Of a stretch of DNA of 64,000 nt, positions 52,470 to 61,008 are shown one piece after another. The DNA comes from Micavibrio sp. UBA7657 (GTDB taxonomy: Bacteria > Pseudomonadota > Alphaproteobacteria > Micavibrionales > Micavibrionaceae). Below the pieces are notes generated by a model. It made no database searches. It saw only the letters and a list, made by a program, of their open reading frames with translations, and had not been told where the DNA came from. Each line of letters begins with the position of its first letter. The first letter of the stretch is position 1. The stretch lies in the NCBI GenBank assembly GCA_002483465.1, contig DLHX01000008.1, forward strand, positions 244,700 through 308,699. Direction: 5' to 3'. The position numbers were made by a program, and so were the translations under genes.

Positions 52470-52525
52470 TACCCGGTTTTGAAATCGGGTATTTTTACGT
52501 TGTACCCGGTGCTATACCCGGTTTT
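52470..52525 (+). repeat. Right-end TACCCGGTTTT repeats upstream of int
   Basis: TACCCGGTTTT at 52470-52480 and 52515-52525, the variant TACCCGGTGCT at 52503-52513 and an inverted TACCCGATTT at 52482-52491. The first and the inverted copy make a near-palindrome. Likely arm-type or AlpA sites controlling integration and int transcription. Confidence 0.65.
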
Positions 52526-52638
52526 CTATGAGATGACAGGATAGAGGATGATTCCCAAAAAGACAAATAATCTTTGAAAATCAGATACTTTTTACCGTTA
52601 TGAGACTTTATGAAATTCCCTGAAATGACCAAAACGGT

Positions 52639-52656
52639 TTAGACGTTAAACCGGAA
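52639..52656. other. Right attachment repeat (ychF 3' end)
   Basis: The last six codons of ychF including its stop. It is repeated with one mismatch at 40148-40165. ychF is intact, so the element carries or restores the 3' end. Confidence 0.8.
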
Positions 52657-53739
52657 CAAAATCACGTCACCGTCGGCGACCGTGTAATCCTTGCCTTCCT
52701 GGCGCATTTTTCCGGCTTCCTTGGCGGCGACTTCGCCTTTCAGCGCAACGAAATCGGCGAAGGAAATCACTTCCGCGCGGATGAATCCTTTTTGGAAATC
52801 GGTGTGAATGACGCCTGCGGCTTCCGGCGCTTTCGCGCCGACACGCACCGTCCACGCACGCGACTCTTTTGGCCCCGCCGTGAAATAGGTCTGCAGGCCC
52901 AGGATTTTATAACCGGCACGGATAATTTTATTCAGTCCCGGCTCTTTCAGGTCTAACGAGTCCAGAAATTCCTTGCGCTCCGCCGCCTCGGTCAACTGCG
53001 CGATTTCAGACTCTATCGCCGCGCAGATCACAACGGCCTCGGTGCCCTGCGCCTTCGCCATCGCCTCGACTTTTTTCGTCCATTCATTGCCCGTCGCCGC
53101 GTCGCCTTCTTTCACGTTCGCGACAAATAACAATGGCTTCGACGTCAGCAGCATGAAGGTTTTCATCCACACCGCTTCATCTTCATTGGCCGGCTTCACG
53201 GTGCGCGCCGATTTTCCGCTCTCAAGCGCCGCCTTGATCTTCATCATGAAATCGAATTGCGCCTGCAGGGCCTTGTCGCCCTTCGCCTTGCGCTCCATAT
53301 TCTGAACCTGCTTCTCGATGCTCTCCAAATCCGCGAGCATCAATTCCGTCTCGATAATGTCGGCATCGCGCAGCGGGTCGACAGAATTCTCGACGTGAAC
53401 GATATCGGCATCTTCAAAACAGCGCAGCACGTGAATAATCGCATCTGTCTCACGGATATTCGCCAAAAATTGATTTCCAAGTCCCTCGCCCTTGCTCGCG
53501 CCCTTTACCAGACCGGCAATATCGACGAACTCAAGCTGCGTCGGCACGATCTTCGCCGAACCTGCAATGGTGGCAATCTGGTCGATACGTTCGTCCGGCA
53601 CCGCAACGCGGCCCACATTCGGCTCAATCGTGCAGAACGGAAAATTCGCCGCCTGCGCCGCCGCCGTCGCCGTCAAGGCGTTAAACAGTGTCGATTTCCC
53701 GACATTCGGCAGACCCACAATCCCGCAATTAAAACCCAT
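52639..53739 (-). CDS. ychF: Redox-regulated ATPase YchF (OLA1 family)
   Basis: 366-aa translation-associated P-loop ATPase. G1 is GLPNVGKSTLFNAL. A coiled-coil insertion and the C-terminal TGS-like domain (TYFTAGPKESRAWTVRVG, GFIRAEVISFADF) are complete. Ends DVILFRFNV, normal for the family, despite being the integration target. It lies one base from pth, in the conserved rplY-pth-ychF order. Confidence 0.96.
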   Translation of the reverse strand: MGFNCGIVGLPNVGKSTLFNALTATAAAQAANFPFCTIEPNVGRVAVPDERIDQIATIAGSAKIVPTQLEFVDIAGLVKGASKGEGLGNQFLANIRETDAIIHVLRCFEDADIVHVENSVDPLRDADIIETELMLADLESIEKQVQNMERKAKGDKALQAQFDFMMKIKAALESGKSARTVKPANEDEAVWMKTFMLLTSKPLLFVANVKEGDAATGNEWTKKVEAMAKAQGTEAVVICAAIESEIAQLTEAAERKEFLDSLDLKEPGLNKIIRAGYKILGLQTYFTAGPKESRAWTVRVGAKAPEAAGVIHTDFQKGFIRAEVISFADFVALKGEVAAKEAGKMRQEGKDYTVADGDVILFRFNV

Positions 53740-53740
53740 T

Positions 53741-54361
53741 TTATTTTTCCCCCAATTTTTCTTTCGTATCTAACGTTACTTTATTCATGAATTCAGAATC
53801 TTTCCCCTCCAGCAATTGCGGAATATGCTCCGCCACCGCTTTCAGCAAACCATCCAGCCAAACCTGGTCATCCGCCGCAAAATTCCCGAGCACATAATCC
53901 GCAACATCCATGTCTTTATGCGGCGGGCGCCCCACACCCAGCCTCACGCGCCAGTAATCCGTTCCCGGCAAATGCTCATCTAACGACTTCAATCCATTAT
54001 GCCCCGCATTGCCGCCGCCTTTTTTGACACGCATCTTGCCGGGCGGCAGTTCGATCTCGTCATAGAGCGCAATAATCCGCCCCGGTGGGATTTTATAAAA
54101 CTTCGCGACCGGCTGCACGCTCTCGCCCGACACATTCATATATGTCTGCGGCAACAGCAGGGCGATTTTCTGCCCCTTGATATTTCCCTCGCTCAGCAAA
54201 CCCTTGTTCTTCGTCTTGAATGGGCCGAAGCCATAAACCTCGGAAATTTTTTCCGCTGCCATGAACCCGATATTGTGACGGTTGCGCGCATATTTGGCAC
54301 CCGGATTGCCAAGCCCGGCAATCAGCCACATATCATTCGGTGTTTTCTTTTTAAAGAGCAT
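53741..54361 (-). CDS. pth: Peptidyl-tRNA hydrolase
   Basis: Cleaves peptidyl-tRNAs released from stalled ribosomes. The 206-aa product has LIAGLGNPGAKYARNRHNIGF (catalytic His in RHNIG), PQTYMNVSGESV and GGNAGHNGLKS. The ATG at 54361 is preferred; an ATG at 54331 directly before WLIAGLGNPG is an alternative, and one at 54403 adds an unrelated stretch. Operon rplY-pth-ychF. Confidence 0.95.
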   Translation of the reverse strand: MLFKKKTPNDMWLIAGLGNPGAKYARNRHNIGFMAAEKISEVYGFGPFKTKNKGLLSEGNIKGQKIALLLPQTYMNVSGESVQPVAKFYKIPPGRIIALYDEIELPPGKMRVKKGGGNAGHNGLKSLDEHLPGTDYWRVRLGVGRPPHKDMDVADYVLGNFAADDQVWLDGLLKAVAEHIPQLLEGKDSEFMNKVTLDTKEKLGEK

Positions 54362-54435
54362 GCCCCATCCAGAAATAATTAAGCGGCAAGACGCTTTTAG
54401 CATACTTGCCGCTTAATATTAATCCATTAAAAGCC

Positions 54436-55158
54436 TTACTTCTTCGCTTCTTCCTTTTTAGGAGCAGCGGCCTTGGCATCACCAGCCGGGGCGGCTTTCG
54501 CATCACCGGCAGGAGCGGCGCCGCCTTCAGCAGCGGCAGCAGCGGCGGCTTCTTCATCAGAAACAGGCGCGACAATGACTTCCTCAACGAACTGTTTCGG
54601 AGCCTGCAGGGTCGCAATAACGTAATTGCGGCTGCGGTCGGCCGGAACGGCATCGCCGAGATTACCGTCGTTAATACGAACAGCTTCGCCGATTTTCGTG
54701 CCGGAAAGATCGAACACGATTTCTTCAGGAATGTTCGTCGCGGTGCAGAGCAGTTCCGCTTCGTGACGCACAACGTTCAGAACGCCTTTGTCGGCGGTGA
54801 GGCCGGGCGATTTGTCTTCGTTGATGAAATGCACCGGAACTTTAACGGCGATTTTCGTCTTCGCAGTCACGCGCAGGAAATCGATATGCTCGACGCGGTC
54901 CGTAACAGGGTGAACCTGCACGTCACGAGCCAGCACCAGGTGCTTCTGACCGTCAACTTCGAGGTCGCAAAGGTTCGTAAACATATGACCTTTGTTGAAC
55001 TCAATATTAGTCTCTTTCGAGGTCAGGGAGATTTTTACAGGGGCCTTGGCGTCGCCATAAACGACGGCAGGAACTTTGTTCTCGCGGCGAAGACTGCGTG
55101 CAACCCCTTTACCGGCACGGTCCCTTGATTCCGCTTTCAAAGCGTAGTTCTTGGACAT
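54436..55158 (-). CDS. rplY: 50S ribosomal protein L25/Ctc
   Basis: 240 aa, binds 5S rRNA. The L25 domain begins YALKAESRDRAGKGVARSLR, followed by the Ctc-type C-terminal TL5 domain. It ends in an Ala/Gly/Lys tail with two AAPAGDAKAA repeats. AAGGA lies 7 nt before the ATG at 55158. A -10 TATAAT is about 110 nt upstream, and dispersed repeat copy 2 lies between this gene and prs. Confidence 0.95.
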   Translation of the reverse strand: MSKNYALKAESRDRAGKGVARSLRRENKVPAVVYGDAKAPVKISLTSKETNIEFNKGHMFTNLCDLEVDGQKHLVLARDVQVHPVTDRVEHIDFLRVTAKTKIAVKVPVHFINEDKSPGLTADKGVLNVVRHEAELLCTATNIPEEIVFDLSGTKIGEAVRINDGNLGDAVPADRSRNYVIATLQAPKQFVEEVIVAPVSDEEAAAAAAAEGGAAPAGDAKAAPAGDAKAAAPKKEEAKK

Positions 55159-55458
55159 GGTATTTTCCTTCAATGTTTATGCCGCCAGCCTCCAGGGGTG
55201 CCGTACAGCGTTCAGATGGCGCTTTATAGACAAATTGTCCCTATTTTGGAAGGAAATATTAATTCTGAATTATACAATATGTAAAATACTGGTCATTAAA
55301 CCAGAAAAACTCGCTGGTGCATGACGAAAAATCGCGTATTTCGAGAACCGACCCTCCGCGAAGCGCGTAGCGCGTGCGGATTTAAAGCAGAGTACGTTGT
55401 GGTATTTGAGAAGCGGAAGCGCAGAAATACGCGATTTGCAGGCCGCCCTAGTAGAGTT
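55159..55458. other. 300-bp rplY/prs intergenic region
   Basis: Contains repeat copy 2 (55323-55444) directly after the prs stop, and a TATAAT box (55269-55274, minus strand) about 105 nt before the rplY ATG with no convincing -35. I see no gene. Confidence 0.5.
55323..55444. repeat. Dispersed hairpin repeat, copy 2 (122 bp)
   Basis: Same ends and core as copy 1. The 13-bp arms AAATCGCGTATTT (55329-55341) and AAATACGCGATTT (55425-55437) are perfectly complementary and differ from the other copies. A 33-bp insertion in the core forms its own GC-rich pairing (CCGCGAAGCGCG...GCGTGCGG). It starts 14 nt past the prs stop on the minus strand. Confidence 0.85.
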
Positions 55459-56391
55459 TTAACGGAAAAGCTCGGAAATTGACTGCTCCTCGCACGTCCG
55501 GCGAATAGCCTCGCCCATCAGATGCGCAACGCTGAGCTGCTCGATGTTATGAGCATTGCGCACGGCCTCTGTCGCCTGGATCGTGTCGGCGATCACCATG
55601 CTCTGCAGCGGCGAGGACGTAATCCGCGCCACTGCCCCGCCGGACAAAACGCCGTGCACGACATAGGCATGAACCTCCTTGGCGCCGTGCTCTTTCAAGG
55701 CCACCGCCGCATTACACAGCGTACCGCCGGAATCGACAATGTCATCCACGAGGATACAAACGCGCCCGTCGACTTCACCGATCACATGCATGACATCCGA
55801 CACGCCCGCTTTTTCACGGCGTTTATCGATGATGGCTAAATCGGCATTAAGGCGCTTGGCAAACGCCCGCGCGCGTACAACGCCGCCGACATCGGGAGAA
55901 ACAATACAAAGCCTCTCACCAGTAAATTTCTTCTCGATCTGCGGCACGAACACCGGCGCGATAATCAAATTATCAACCGGCATATCGAAGAAACCCTGGA
56001 TCTGCCCGGCATGAAGCTCCATCGCCAGCACGCGGTCGGCTCCGGCGGCGGTAATCAGATCGGCCACCAACTTGGCCGTAATCGGCGTGCGCCCGCCCGT
56101 TTTACGATCCTGCCGCGCATAGCCGAAATAAGGGATGACAGCCGTAATCCTCCGCGCCGATCCGCGCTTGAGCGCGTCGATGGCGATCAAGAGTTCCATG
56201 AGATTGTCGTTGGCCGGGTATGACGTCGACTGGATGAAGAAAACGTCCTCGCCGCGCACATTCTCCATGATCTCGACGAACACTTCCATGTCCGAGAAAC
56301 GCTTGAGGCTGGCTTGTGTCAGGGGAACGTTCAGATAGGCGGAAATCGCTTCAGCGAGAGGTTTATTCGAATTTCCGGCGATCAGCTTCAT
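55459..56391 (-). CDS. prs: Ribose-phosphate pyrophosphokinase
   Basis: Makes PRPP from ribose 5-phosphate and ATP. 310 aa with KLIAGNSNKPLAEAI, DLHAGQ-type loop (ELHAGQIQGFFDMP), VSPDVGGVVRAR and the PRPP loop VDDIVDSGGTL. Lies 49 bp downstream of pgeF on the same strand. Confidence 0.97.
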   Translation of the reverse strand: MKLIAGNSNKPLAEAISAYLNVPLTQASLKRFSDMEVFVEIMENVRGEDVFFIQSTSYPANDNLMELLIAIDALKRGSARRITAVIPYFGYARQDRKTGGRTPITAKLVADLITAAGADRVLAMELHAGQIQGFFDMPVDNLIIAPVFVPQIEKKFTGERLCIVSPDVGGVVRARAFAKRLNADLAIIDKRREKAGVSDVMHVIGEVDGRVCILVDDIVDSGGTLCNAAVALKEHGAKEVHAYVVHGVLSGGAVARITSSPLQSMVIADTIQATEAVRNAHNIEQLSVAHLMGEAIRRTCEEQSISELFR

Positions 56392-56440
56392 GCCGCTTTT
56401 TTAGAAGAAACCGGGGAAAAAATCAATGGGAATTAAGGGC

Positions 56441-57235
56441 TTATGCGATGACAATCACCGAAATCTGCCGCCCGTAATCCGGCTCTTTCCGGTGGGTAGC
56501 CCTGCGAAAGCTGAAATAATCGCGCTCATTGGCATAGGTATCGATGCCCGTAATGGCCACATTGGTAAGGCCGCAATTATAAAGCCGCGCCGCGCAGTAA
56601 CCCGGCAGATCGAACATCAGCTTTCCGGCCTCCCCGTTCATGAAGAACCGCTCGTTTTCCGGATCCTCGTTCAGGAACGGCGCGGCGAAATCCTGCCCCA
56701 CCTCGTACGACCGCTTGGATATACACGGCCCGATAGCCGCCTTTATATCCTTCGCCTTCACGCCATATTCCTCCATCGCGTAGACAGTAGAATCGAGTAC
56801 GCCGCCCAGCGCACCCTTCCATCCCGCATGCGCCGCACCGACCACCGGACCCTTATCGTTTCGCCCGTAAAATAAAACCGGCGCGCAGTCGGCGGTCAGA
56901 ATTGAAATCGCGAGACCGGGAACATCCGTGACCTGTGCATCGGCCTGCGGCCTCTCTTTATGCGGCGCATTCACTTTCAGACAGACATCACCGTGAACTT
57001 GATACAGAGACAAAACATTCCCCGGCTCGACACCCATCAGCGCCGCAACCGCTTCCCTGTTCGCTTTCACATCCGCAGGATTGTCCGACGAACCGACACC
57101 GCAATTCAGCCCGCCGTAAATCCCGCCACTCGTGCCGCCTGCGCGGCCGAAAAATCCGTGCCGCACGCCTTCGCCGGGAAAACCGGGCACCTGCAAAAAA
57201 ATATTAGAACCCGGGGAGGCTGAGATTTTGGCCAT
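56441..57235 (-). CDS. pgeF: Purine nucleoside phosphorylase / polyphenol oxidase family, YfiH (PgeF)
   Basis: 264 aa, laccase-domain family (DUF152), which includes peptidoglycan editing factor and purine nucleoside-acting enzymes. Zinc or catalytic residues are in LYQVHGD, ADCAPVLFYG and AAHAGWKGALGG, plus GPCISKRSYEVG. Overlaps the methyltransferase gene by 32 nt, in the alphaproteobacterial order lgt-midA-pgeF. Confidence 0.92.
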   Translation of the reverse strand: MAKISASPGSNIFLQVPGFPGEGVRHGFFGRAGGTSGGIYGGLNCGVGSSDNPADVKANREAVAALMGVEPGNVLSLYQVHGDVCLKVNAPHKERPQADAQVTDVPGLAISILTADCAPVLFYGRNDKGPVVGAAHAGWKGALGGVLDSTVYAMEEYGVKAKDIKAAIGPCISKRSYEVGQDFAAPFLNEDPENERFFMNGEAGKLMFDLPGYCAARLYNCGLTNVAITGIDTYANERDYFSFRRATHRKEPDYGRQISVIVIA

Positions 57236-58253
57236 TAGTCAGTCCCATCACTTTGAACAGCGATCCCATTTGACTGGGATCGACAAGGCGTTGCAATGCT
57301 TTTTCAATATCAAATTTCTGCGCGGGCGTCGCGCGTAGCGTCAGGATTTCCGCACGCTGCCCAATGCCGAGATCCTTCAGGAACGCGCCCTGCTCTACCG
57401 GGCCGGACACTTCCGCACCTGCCGCTTCCGCCGCCAGCTTCACCGCGTGAAAATCCACATGCGTCGTCAGGTCAGCATTCCCGATTTCTTCCAGCGGTGA
57501 AATATATTTATGGCTCTTGAGCGCCTGCAGCGTATCGCCAATCCCGCTCTCGCTGTGACCGTAATCGATGATCAAGGCCGCGCCGTTCAGCTTTTTAACC
57601 AGATCCGTAACAAACTGGCTCCGCACCGGGCTGATCTCGAAAATCGCGCCCTCCGCCGCATCCACAGGAAGGTTAAACGGCAACTCCTTCGTATCGAACG
57701 CAAAATTTCCGTTTACAATACCAACCACGCGCTCTTTCCATCCGTCCGCCGTATGAATCAATTGCCGCACCGGCAGCGCATCAAGAAATTCATTCGCAAC
57801 GACAATCATCGGTCGGTCGGGTAATGTTTCTAAATTGACATGCCACTCCGGCGCATAATTCTCCAGCGCCGCCGCCTGCATCGCCCTCAAAGCCGGGCTG
57901 ATCTCCAGCAGATGCACCTTGGCGGAATCATGAAATCCCGGCACATTCTTCGTCGCCCGCATGATATCGGCCATCAGCGTCCCGCGCCCCGGCCCGCATT
58001 CCAGCAGCGTAAAAACCGGCGAGCCCATCTGCTGCCACACATCCATGATCCACGCCGCGACCATCTCGCCGAACATCTGGGAAATTTCCGGTGCGGTCGT
58101 GAAATCGCCGCGCGCGCCGAACGGATCGCCCTTCATGTAATAGCCGTGCGCCGGGTGCCCGAGCGCGAGACCCATGAACTCTGCGATATCGATCGGACCC
58201 TTTTCGCGGATCAAATTTTTTAAAATCTCTTCCAAAATTATCTCATTCGTCAT
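57204..58253 (-). CDS. SAM-dependent methyltransferase, NDUFAF7/MidA family
   Basis: 349 aa. PIDIAEFMGLALGHPAHGYY, then GDFTTAPEISQMFGEMVAAW, and the SAM site ECGPGRGTLMADIMR. NDUFAF7 methylates an arginine of complex I in mitochondria; bacterial substrates are less clear. The start ATG at 58253 is provided by the repeat element (58249-58330) between it and lgt, so the ancestral start may have been lost or moved. Confidence 0.9.
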   Translation of the reverse strand: MTNEIILEEILKNLIREKGPIDIAEFMGLALGHPAHGYYMKGDPFGARGDFTTAPEISQMFGEMVAAWIMDVWQQMGSPVFTLLECGPGRGTLMADIMRATKNVPGFHDSAKVHLLEISPALRAMQAAALENYAPEWHVNLETLPDRPMIVVANEFLDALPVRQLIHTADGWKERVVGIVNGNFAFDTKELPFNLPVDAAEGAIFEISPVRSQFVTDLVKKLNGAALIIDYGHSESGIGDTLQALKSHKYISPLEEIGNADLTTHVDFHAVKLAAEAAGAEVSGPVEQGAFLKDLGIGQRAEILTLRATPAQKFDIEKALQRLVDPSQMGSLFKVMGLTNGQNLSLPGF

Positions 58254-58330
58254 CCCGACCGAGCGTAGCGAGCGGAGGGATCTTTCCCTGTTCCATATTA
58301 TGAAGATCCCTCAACTTCGCTCGGGATGAC
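58249..58330. repeat. GTCAT...ATGAC repeat spanning lgt end and methyltransferase start
   Basis: Left half GTCATCCCGACC with GAGCGTAGCGAGCGGAGGG, right half CTTCGCTCGGGATGAC, pairing as one long imperfect hairpin. It encodes the last residues of Lgt (VIPSEVEGSS) and contributes the methyltransferase ATG. Related to 15612-15678. Confidence 0.8.
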
Positions 58331-59128
58331 AGTGTTATGTTTTTTTCTAACAGCACAAACAAAAATCAAAACACCCGCGACGATCACCGGCACACTCAGC
58401 ATCTGCCCCATCGACACATGCTGGAAAATAAACCCGATCTGCTCGTCCGGCTCGCGCCACAGCTCACCGATACTCCGGAAAATTCCGTATCCCGCCAGGA
58501 ACACGCCCGACAAAACCCCCGGCCTCTCGCGCACCCATCTCACATGCAGCAATGCCAGCAAAATCAAAAACAACGCCAAACCTTCCAGCCCCGCCTGATA
58601 CAATTGGCTCGGGTGGCGCGGTAATTCGCCACCGCCCGGAAACACAACACCCCACGGCACATCCGTCACGCGGCCATACAATTCGCCATTGATGAAATTC
58701 GTAATCCGCCCGAGAAAAATCCCCAGCGGCGCCGCGCATCCGAAAATATCCGCCAAGCGAAAGAACGGAATTTTCTTCAGCCGCGTATAAAGAATGAGAA
58801 CGGTAATAACACCCGCGATCCCGCCATGGAACGACATGCCCCCATGCCAGACTTTAAGAATTTCCATCGGGTGGCTGAAATAATAGCCCGACTGGTAAAA
58901 CAGGATATAACCCAGCCGCCCGCCTAAAATAACACCCGCAATCGCCCACGGGATGAAATCATCGATGTCATCGCGGTTCGGCCGGTGACCGGAATTCAGC
59001 TTGCTAATATAAAGCCCGTACCACCAGCCGAACAGGAACGCGCTTAAATAAGCCAGCGCGTACCAGCGGATTTCGAGCGGCCCGAGCGCAATCGCTACCG
59101 GGTCAATATCAGGGAACTTCAAAGCCAT
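58298..59128 (-). CDS. lgt: Prolipoprotein diacylglyceryl transferase
   Basis: Inner-membrane enzyme adding diacylglycerol to lipobox cysteines. 276 aa, seven TM segments, with WHGGMSFHGG and the Lgt signature GRITNFINGELYGR. At least three lipoproteins in this window are substrates. The C-terminal KKHNTVIPSEVEGSS is encoded by a repeat element and is not part of the family. Confidence 0.95.
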   Translation of the reverse strand: MALKFPDIDPVAIALGPLEIRWYALAYLSAFLFGWWYGLYISKLNSGHRPNRDDIDDFIPWAIAGVILGGRLGYILFYQSGYYFSHPMEILKVWHGGMSFHGGIAGVITVLILYTRLKKIPFFRLADIFGCAAPLGIFLGRITNFINGELYGRVTDVPWGVVFPGGGELPRHPSQLYQAGLEGLALFLILLALLHVRWVRERPGVLSGVFLAGYGIFRSIGELWREPDEQIGFIFQHVSMGQMLSVPVIVAGVLIFVCAVRKKHNTVIPSEVEGSS

Positions 59129-59269
59129 AAGGACGTTTACCGCTATAGAGGATGAATGCTTATAAAGTGCATTAAATATCCACAGCTATCTTTTGTAAAG
59201 AACTGTTGAAATAAACCAAGAATCCAGCTAAAAAATCGCCCAATAATCACACACAAATGGGCATAGGGT

Positions 59270-59569
59270 ATGCAAGCCAGGGAAAAGATACTTGATGATG
59301 TTGCCCGCGTCGCGGGAGGTGCCGTCAGCGCCTTCGGAACGCTTCGCCGTCAGGTCAAGGATGAAGTCCGCACCCGCATCGACGAACTCGCCCAGAGGCT
59401 CGACCTCGTCCCCCGTGAAGATTTTGAACGCGTCGAACTGATGATGTACAAGGCGCGCGAAGAGCAAACGAATTTGATCAAGCGCATCGAAGCGCTTGAG
59501 GTGCAACTGGGTAAAGCAAAATCGTCATCGCAAACAAATAAGAAGCCTGCGAAACGATCCAAAAAATAA
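59270..59569 (+). CDS. ubiK: Ubiquinone biosynthesis accessory factor UbiK (BMFP)
   Basis: 99 aa, helical. The central RIDELAQRLDLVPREDFERV and a coiled-coil C-terminus are typical of UbiK/YqiC trimeric proteins that help ubiquinone synthesis. The tail is Lys/Ser-rich. Divergent from lgt. Confidence 0.85.
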   Translation: MQAREKILDDVARVAGGAVSAFGTLRRQVKDEVRTRIDELAQRLDLVPREDFERVELMMYKAREEQTNLIKRIEALEVQLGKAKSSSQTNKKPAKRSKK

Positions 59570-59583
59570 CTTAAGGAATGGGA

Positions 59584-60090
59584 ATGAGCACCGAACTCGA
59601 TCTGCATGACGAACTCATCATCAATCCGCTCGACAGCGTCGAGGAATTCCTTGCGTCCAACAACTGGGCTTTCAACCGCATGACTTCGGACGAACTCACC
59701 GTCCAGGTCGCGGGTAAAACCGGCACCTACCGCCTCTTTTTCTTGTGGCAGGAAGACATGAACGCGCTGCAGTTCTGCTGCCAGTACGACCTCATCATCC
59801 CGGCCGCAAACCGCGACGCTGCCTGCACCGCTCTTATTAATCTGAACGAGGGCCTCTGGATGGGCCATTTTGACATCCCGCGCCAGACCAACATTCCGTC
59901 TTTCCGCCAGACCTGCCTGTTCCGCGGCGCGACCAAGGCCGACTCCGCCGAACATATCGAAGACCTCGTCGATATTTCGCTCGCCCAGTGCGAACGCTAC
60001 TACCCGCTCTTCCACTTCCTCACCAACACCGCCAAACTTGACGAGCAGAACCTCTCCCTCGCCGTCATGGAAACAGTCGGGGAATCGTAA
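59584..60090 (+). CDS. YbjN domain-containing protein
   Basis: 168 aa. LDSVEEFLASNNWAFNRMTS, then ALQFCCQYDLIIP and LINLNEGLWMGHFDI match the alphaproteobacterial YbjN/DUF1790 family, linked to stress or motility in other bacteria with unclear mechanism. The ATG at 59584 has AAGGA 6 nt upstream; an ATG at 59578 is too close to the SD. It precedes proC by 5 nt. Confidence 0.85.
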   Translation: MSTELDLHDELIINPLDSVEEFLASNNWAFNRMTSDELTVQVAGKTGTYRLFFLWQEDMNALQFCCQYDLIIPAANRDAACTALINLNEGLWMGHFDIPRQTNIPSFRQTCLFRGATKADSAEHIEDLVDISLAQCERYYPLFHFLTNTAKLDEQNLSLAVMETVGES

Positions 60091-60095
60091 GCGCC

Positions 60096-60884
60096 ATGGG
60101 CAGCCGGATTGCCCTCATTGGCTGCGGTAAAATGGGACGCGCCCTGCTGGATGGCTGGGTTAAATCCGGAATAAAATCTATCATCGTCGTCGAACCATCA
60201 GGTATTAAAGGCGCGCCGAAATCCGTTCGCGTCCTCAAAAAACCCGGCAGGGAACTAAAAAACTGCGATGTCATTATTCTGGCCGTCAAACCACAGATCA
60301 TGAACAATGTCTGCAAAGCGCTGAAACCGCATCTGGCAAAGGATGCGCTCATTCTCTCCATCGCCGCCGGACGCTCGATCAACGGCTTTAAAAAACTTTT
60401 CGGCGCATCACAACCCATTATCCGCGCCATGCCGAACCTGCCCGCCTCCATCGGCAAGGGCATCAGTGTCGCCGTCGCCAGCTCAAACGTAAAACCGACG
60501 CAGAAAAAAATCGCCGCGCAACTTCTCGCCGCTGCGGGCCAAGTCGAATGGGTGAAAGACGAAAAGCTCATGGACGCCGTCACCGCTGTTTCCGGCTCCG
60601 GCCCCGCGTACGTCTTTTATCTGATCGAAACCCTCGCGAAATCAGGCGAAAAAGCAGGCCTCGGCAAAGCCCTTTCCATGACGCTCGCAAGACAAACCGT
60701 TATCGGCAGCGCCGCGCTGGCAGACGCCGATAAAACCGACGCCGCGACCCTGCGCAAAAATGTGACATCCCCCGGCGGCACCACGGCCGCCGCGCTGGAA
60801 ATCCTCATGAACGGGGAAATGCAGAAAATTTTCGACCGCGCGATTGACGCCGCAAAGAAACGTTCCCAAAAACTAAGCCAATAG
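60096..60884 (+). CDS. proC: Pyrroline-5-carboxylate reductase
   Basis: Last step of proline synthesis. 262 aa with the Rossmann GCGKMGRALL, AVKPQ, AVSGSGPAYVF and the signature TSPGGTTAAALE. Operon with ubiK and ybjN. Its stop is 20 bp from dispersed repeat copy 3. Confidence 0.95.
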   Translation: MGSRIALIGCGKMGRALLDGWVKSGIKSIIVVEPSGIKGAPKSVRVLKKPGRELKNCDVIILAVKPQIMNNVCKALKPHLAKDALILSIAAGRSINGFKKLFGASQPIIRAMPNLPASIGKGISVAVASSNVKPTQKKIAAQLLAAAGQVEWVKDEKLMDAVTAVSGSGPAYVFYLIETLAKSGEKAGLGKALSMTLARQTVIGSAALADADKTDAATLRKNVTSPGGTTAAALEILMNGEMQKIFDRAIDAAKKRSQKLSQ

Positions 60885-60904
60885 TTTTCAGCAAAGTATT
60901 TTGA

Positions 60905-60993
60905 GCCGAAAATTGCGGTTTTCGAGAACCGCATCGCAGAATACGTTGTGGTATTTGAGAAGCGGAAGCGCAGAAAACCGCAATTTGCAGGCC
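60905..60993. repeat. Dispersed hairpin repeat, copy 3 (89 bp)
   Basis: Arms AAATTGCGGTTTT (60910-60922) and AAAACCGCAATTT (60974-60986) are perfectly complementary. The core matches copy 1 in length. Sits between proC and the convergent mucR, 15 nt past the mucR stop. Confidence 0.85.
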
Positions 60994-61008
60994 AAAAGAC
61001 GAAGCTGA

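Larger units (their letters stand above)
40148..52656. mobile_element. 12.5-kb integrative element inserted at the 3' end of ychF
   Basis: Bounded by an 18-bp direct repeat, TTAGACGTTAAAC(T/C)GGAA, at 40148-40165 and 52639-52656. The right copy is the last six codons and stop of ychF. A P4-type integrase ends the right side. Gene order inward from the integrase is unknown protein, AlpA-like, Toprim primase, RepA-like ATPase, stop-interrupted phage-type gene and Cys-rich protein, then cargo. TACCCGGTTTT repeats flank both ends. Removing it would join ilvE to ychF in convergent orientation. There are no structural phage genes, no conjugation genes and no transposase, so it resembles a satellite or mobilisable island. 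Confidence 0.88.

Noticed and set aside
52639..53739. ychF as disrupted by the integrated element
   Set aside because: The full 366-aa frame with a normal C-terminus is present; only its last codons are duplicated at the far end.
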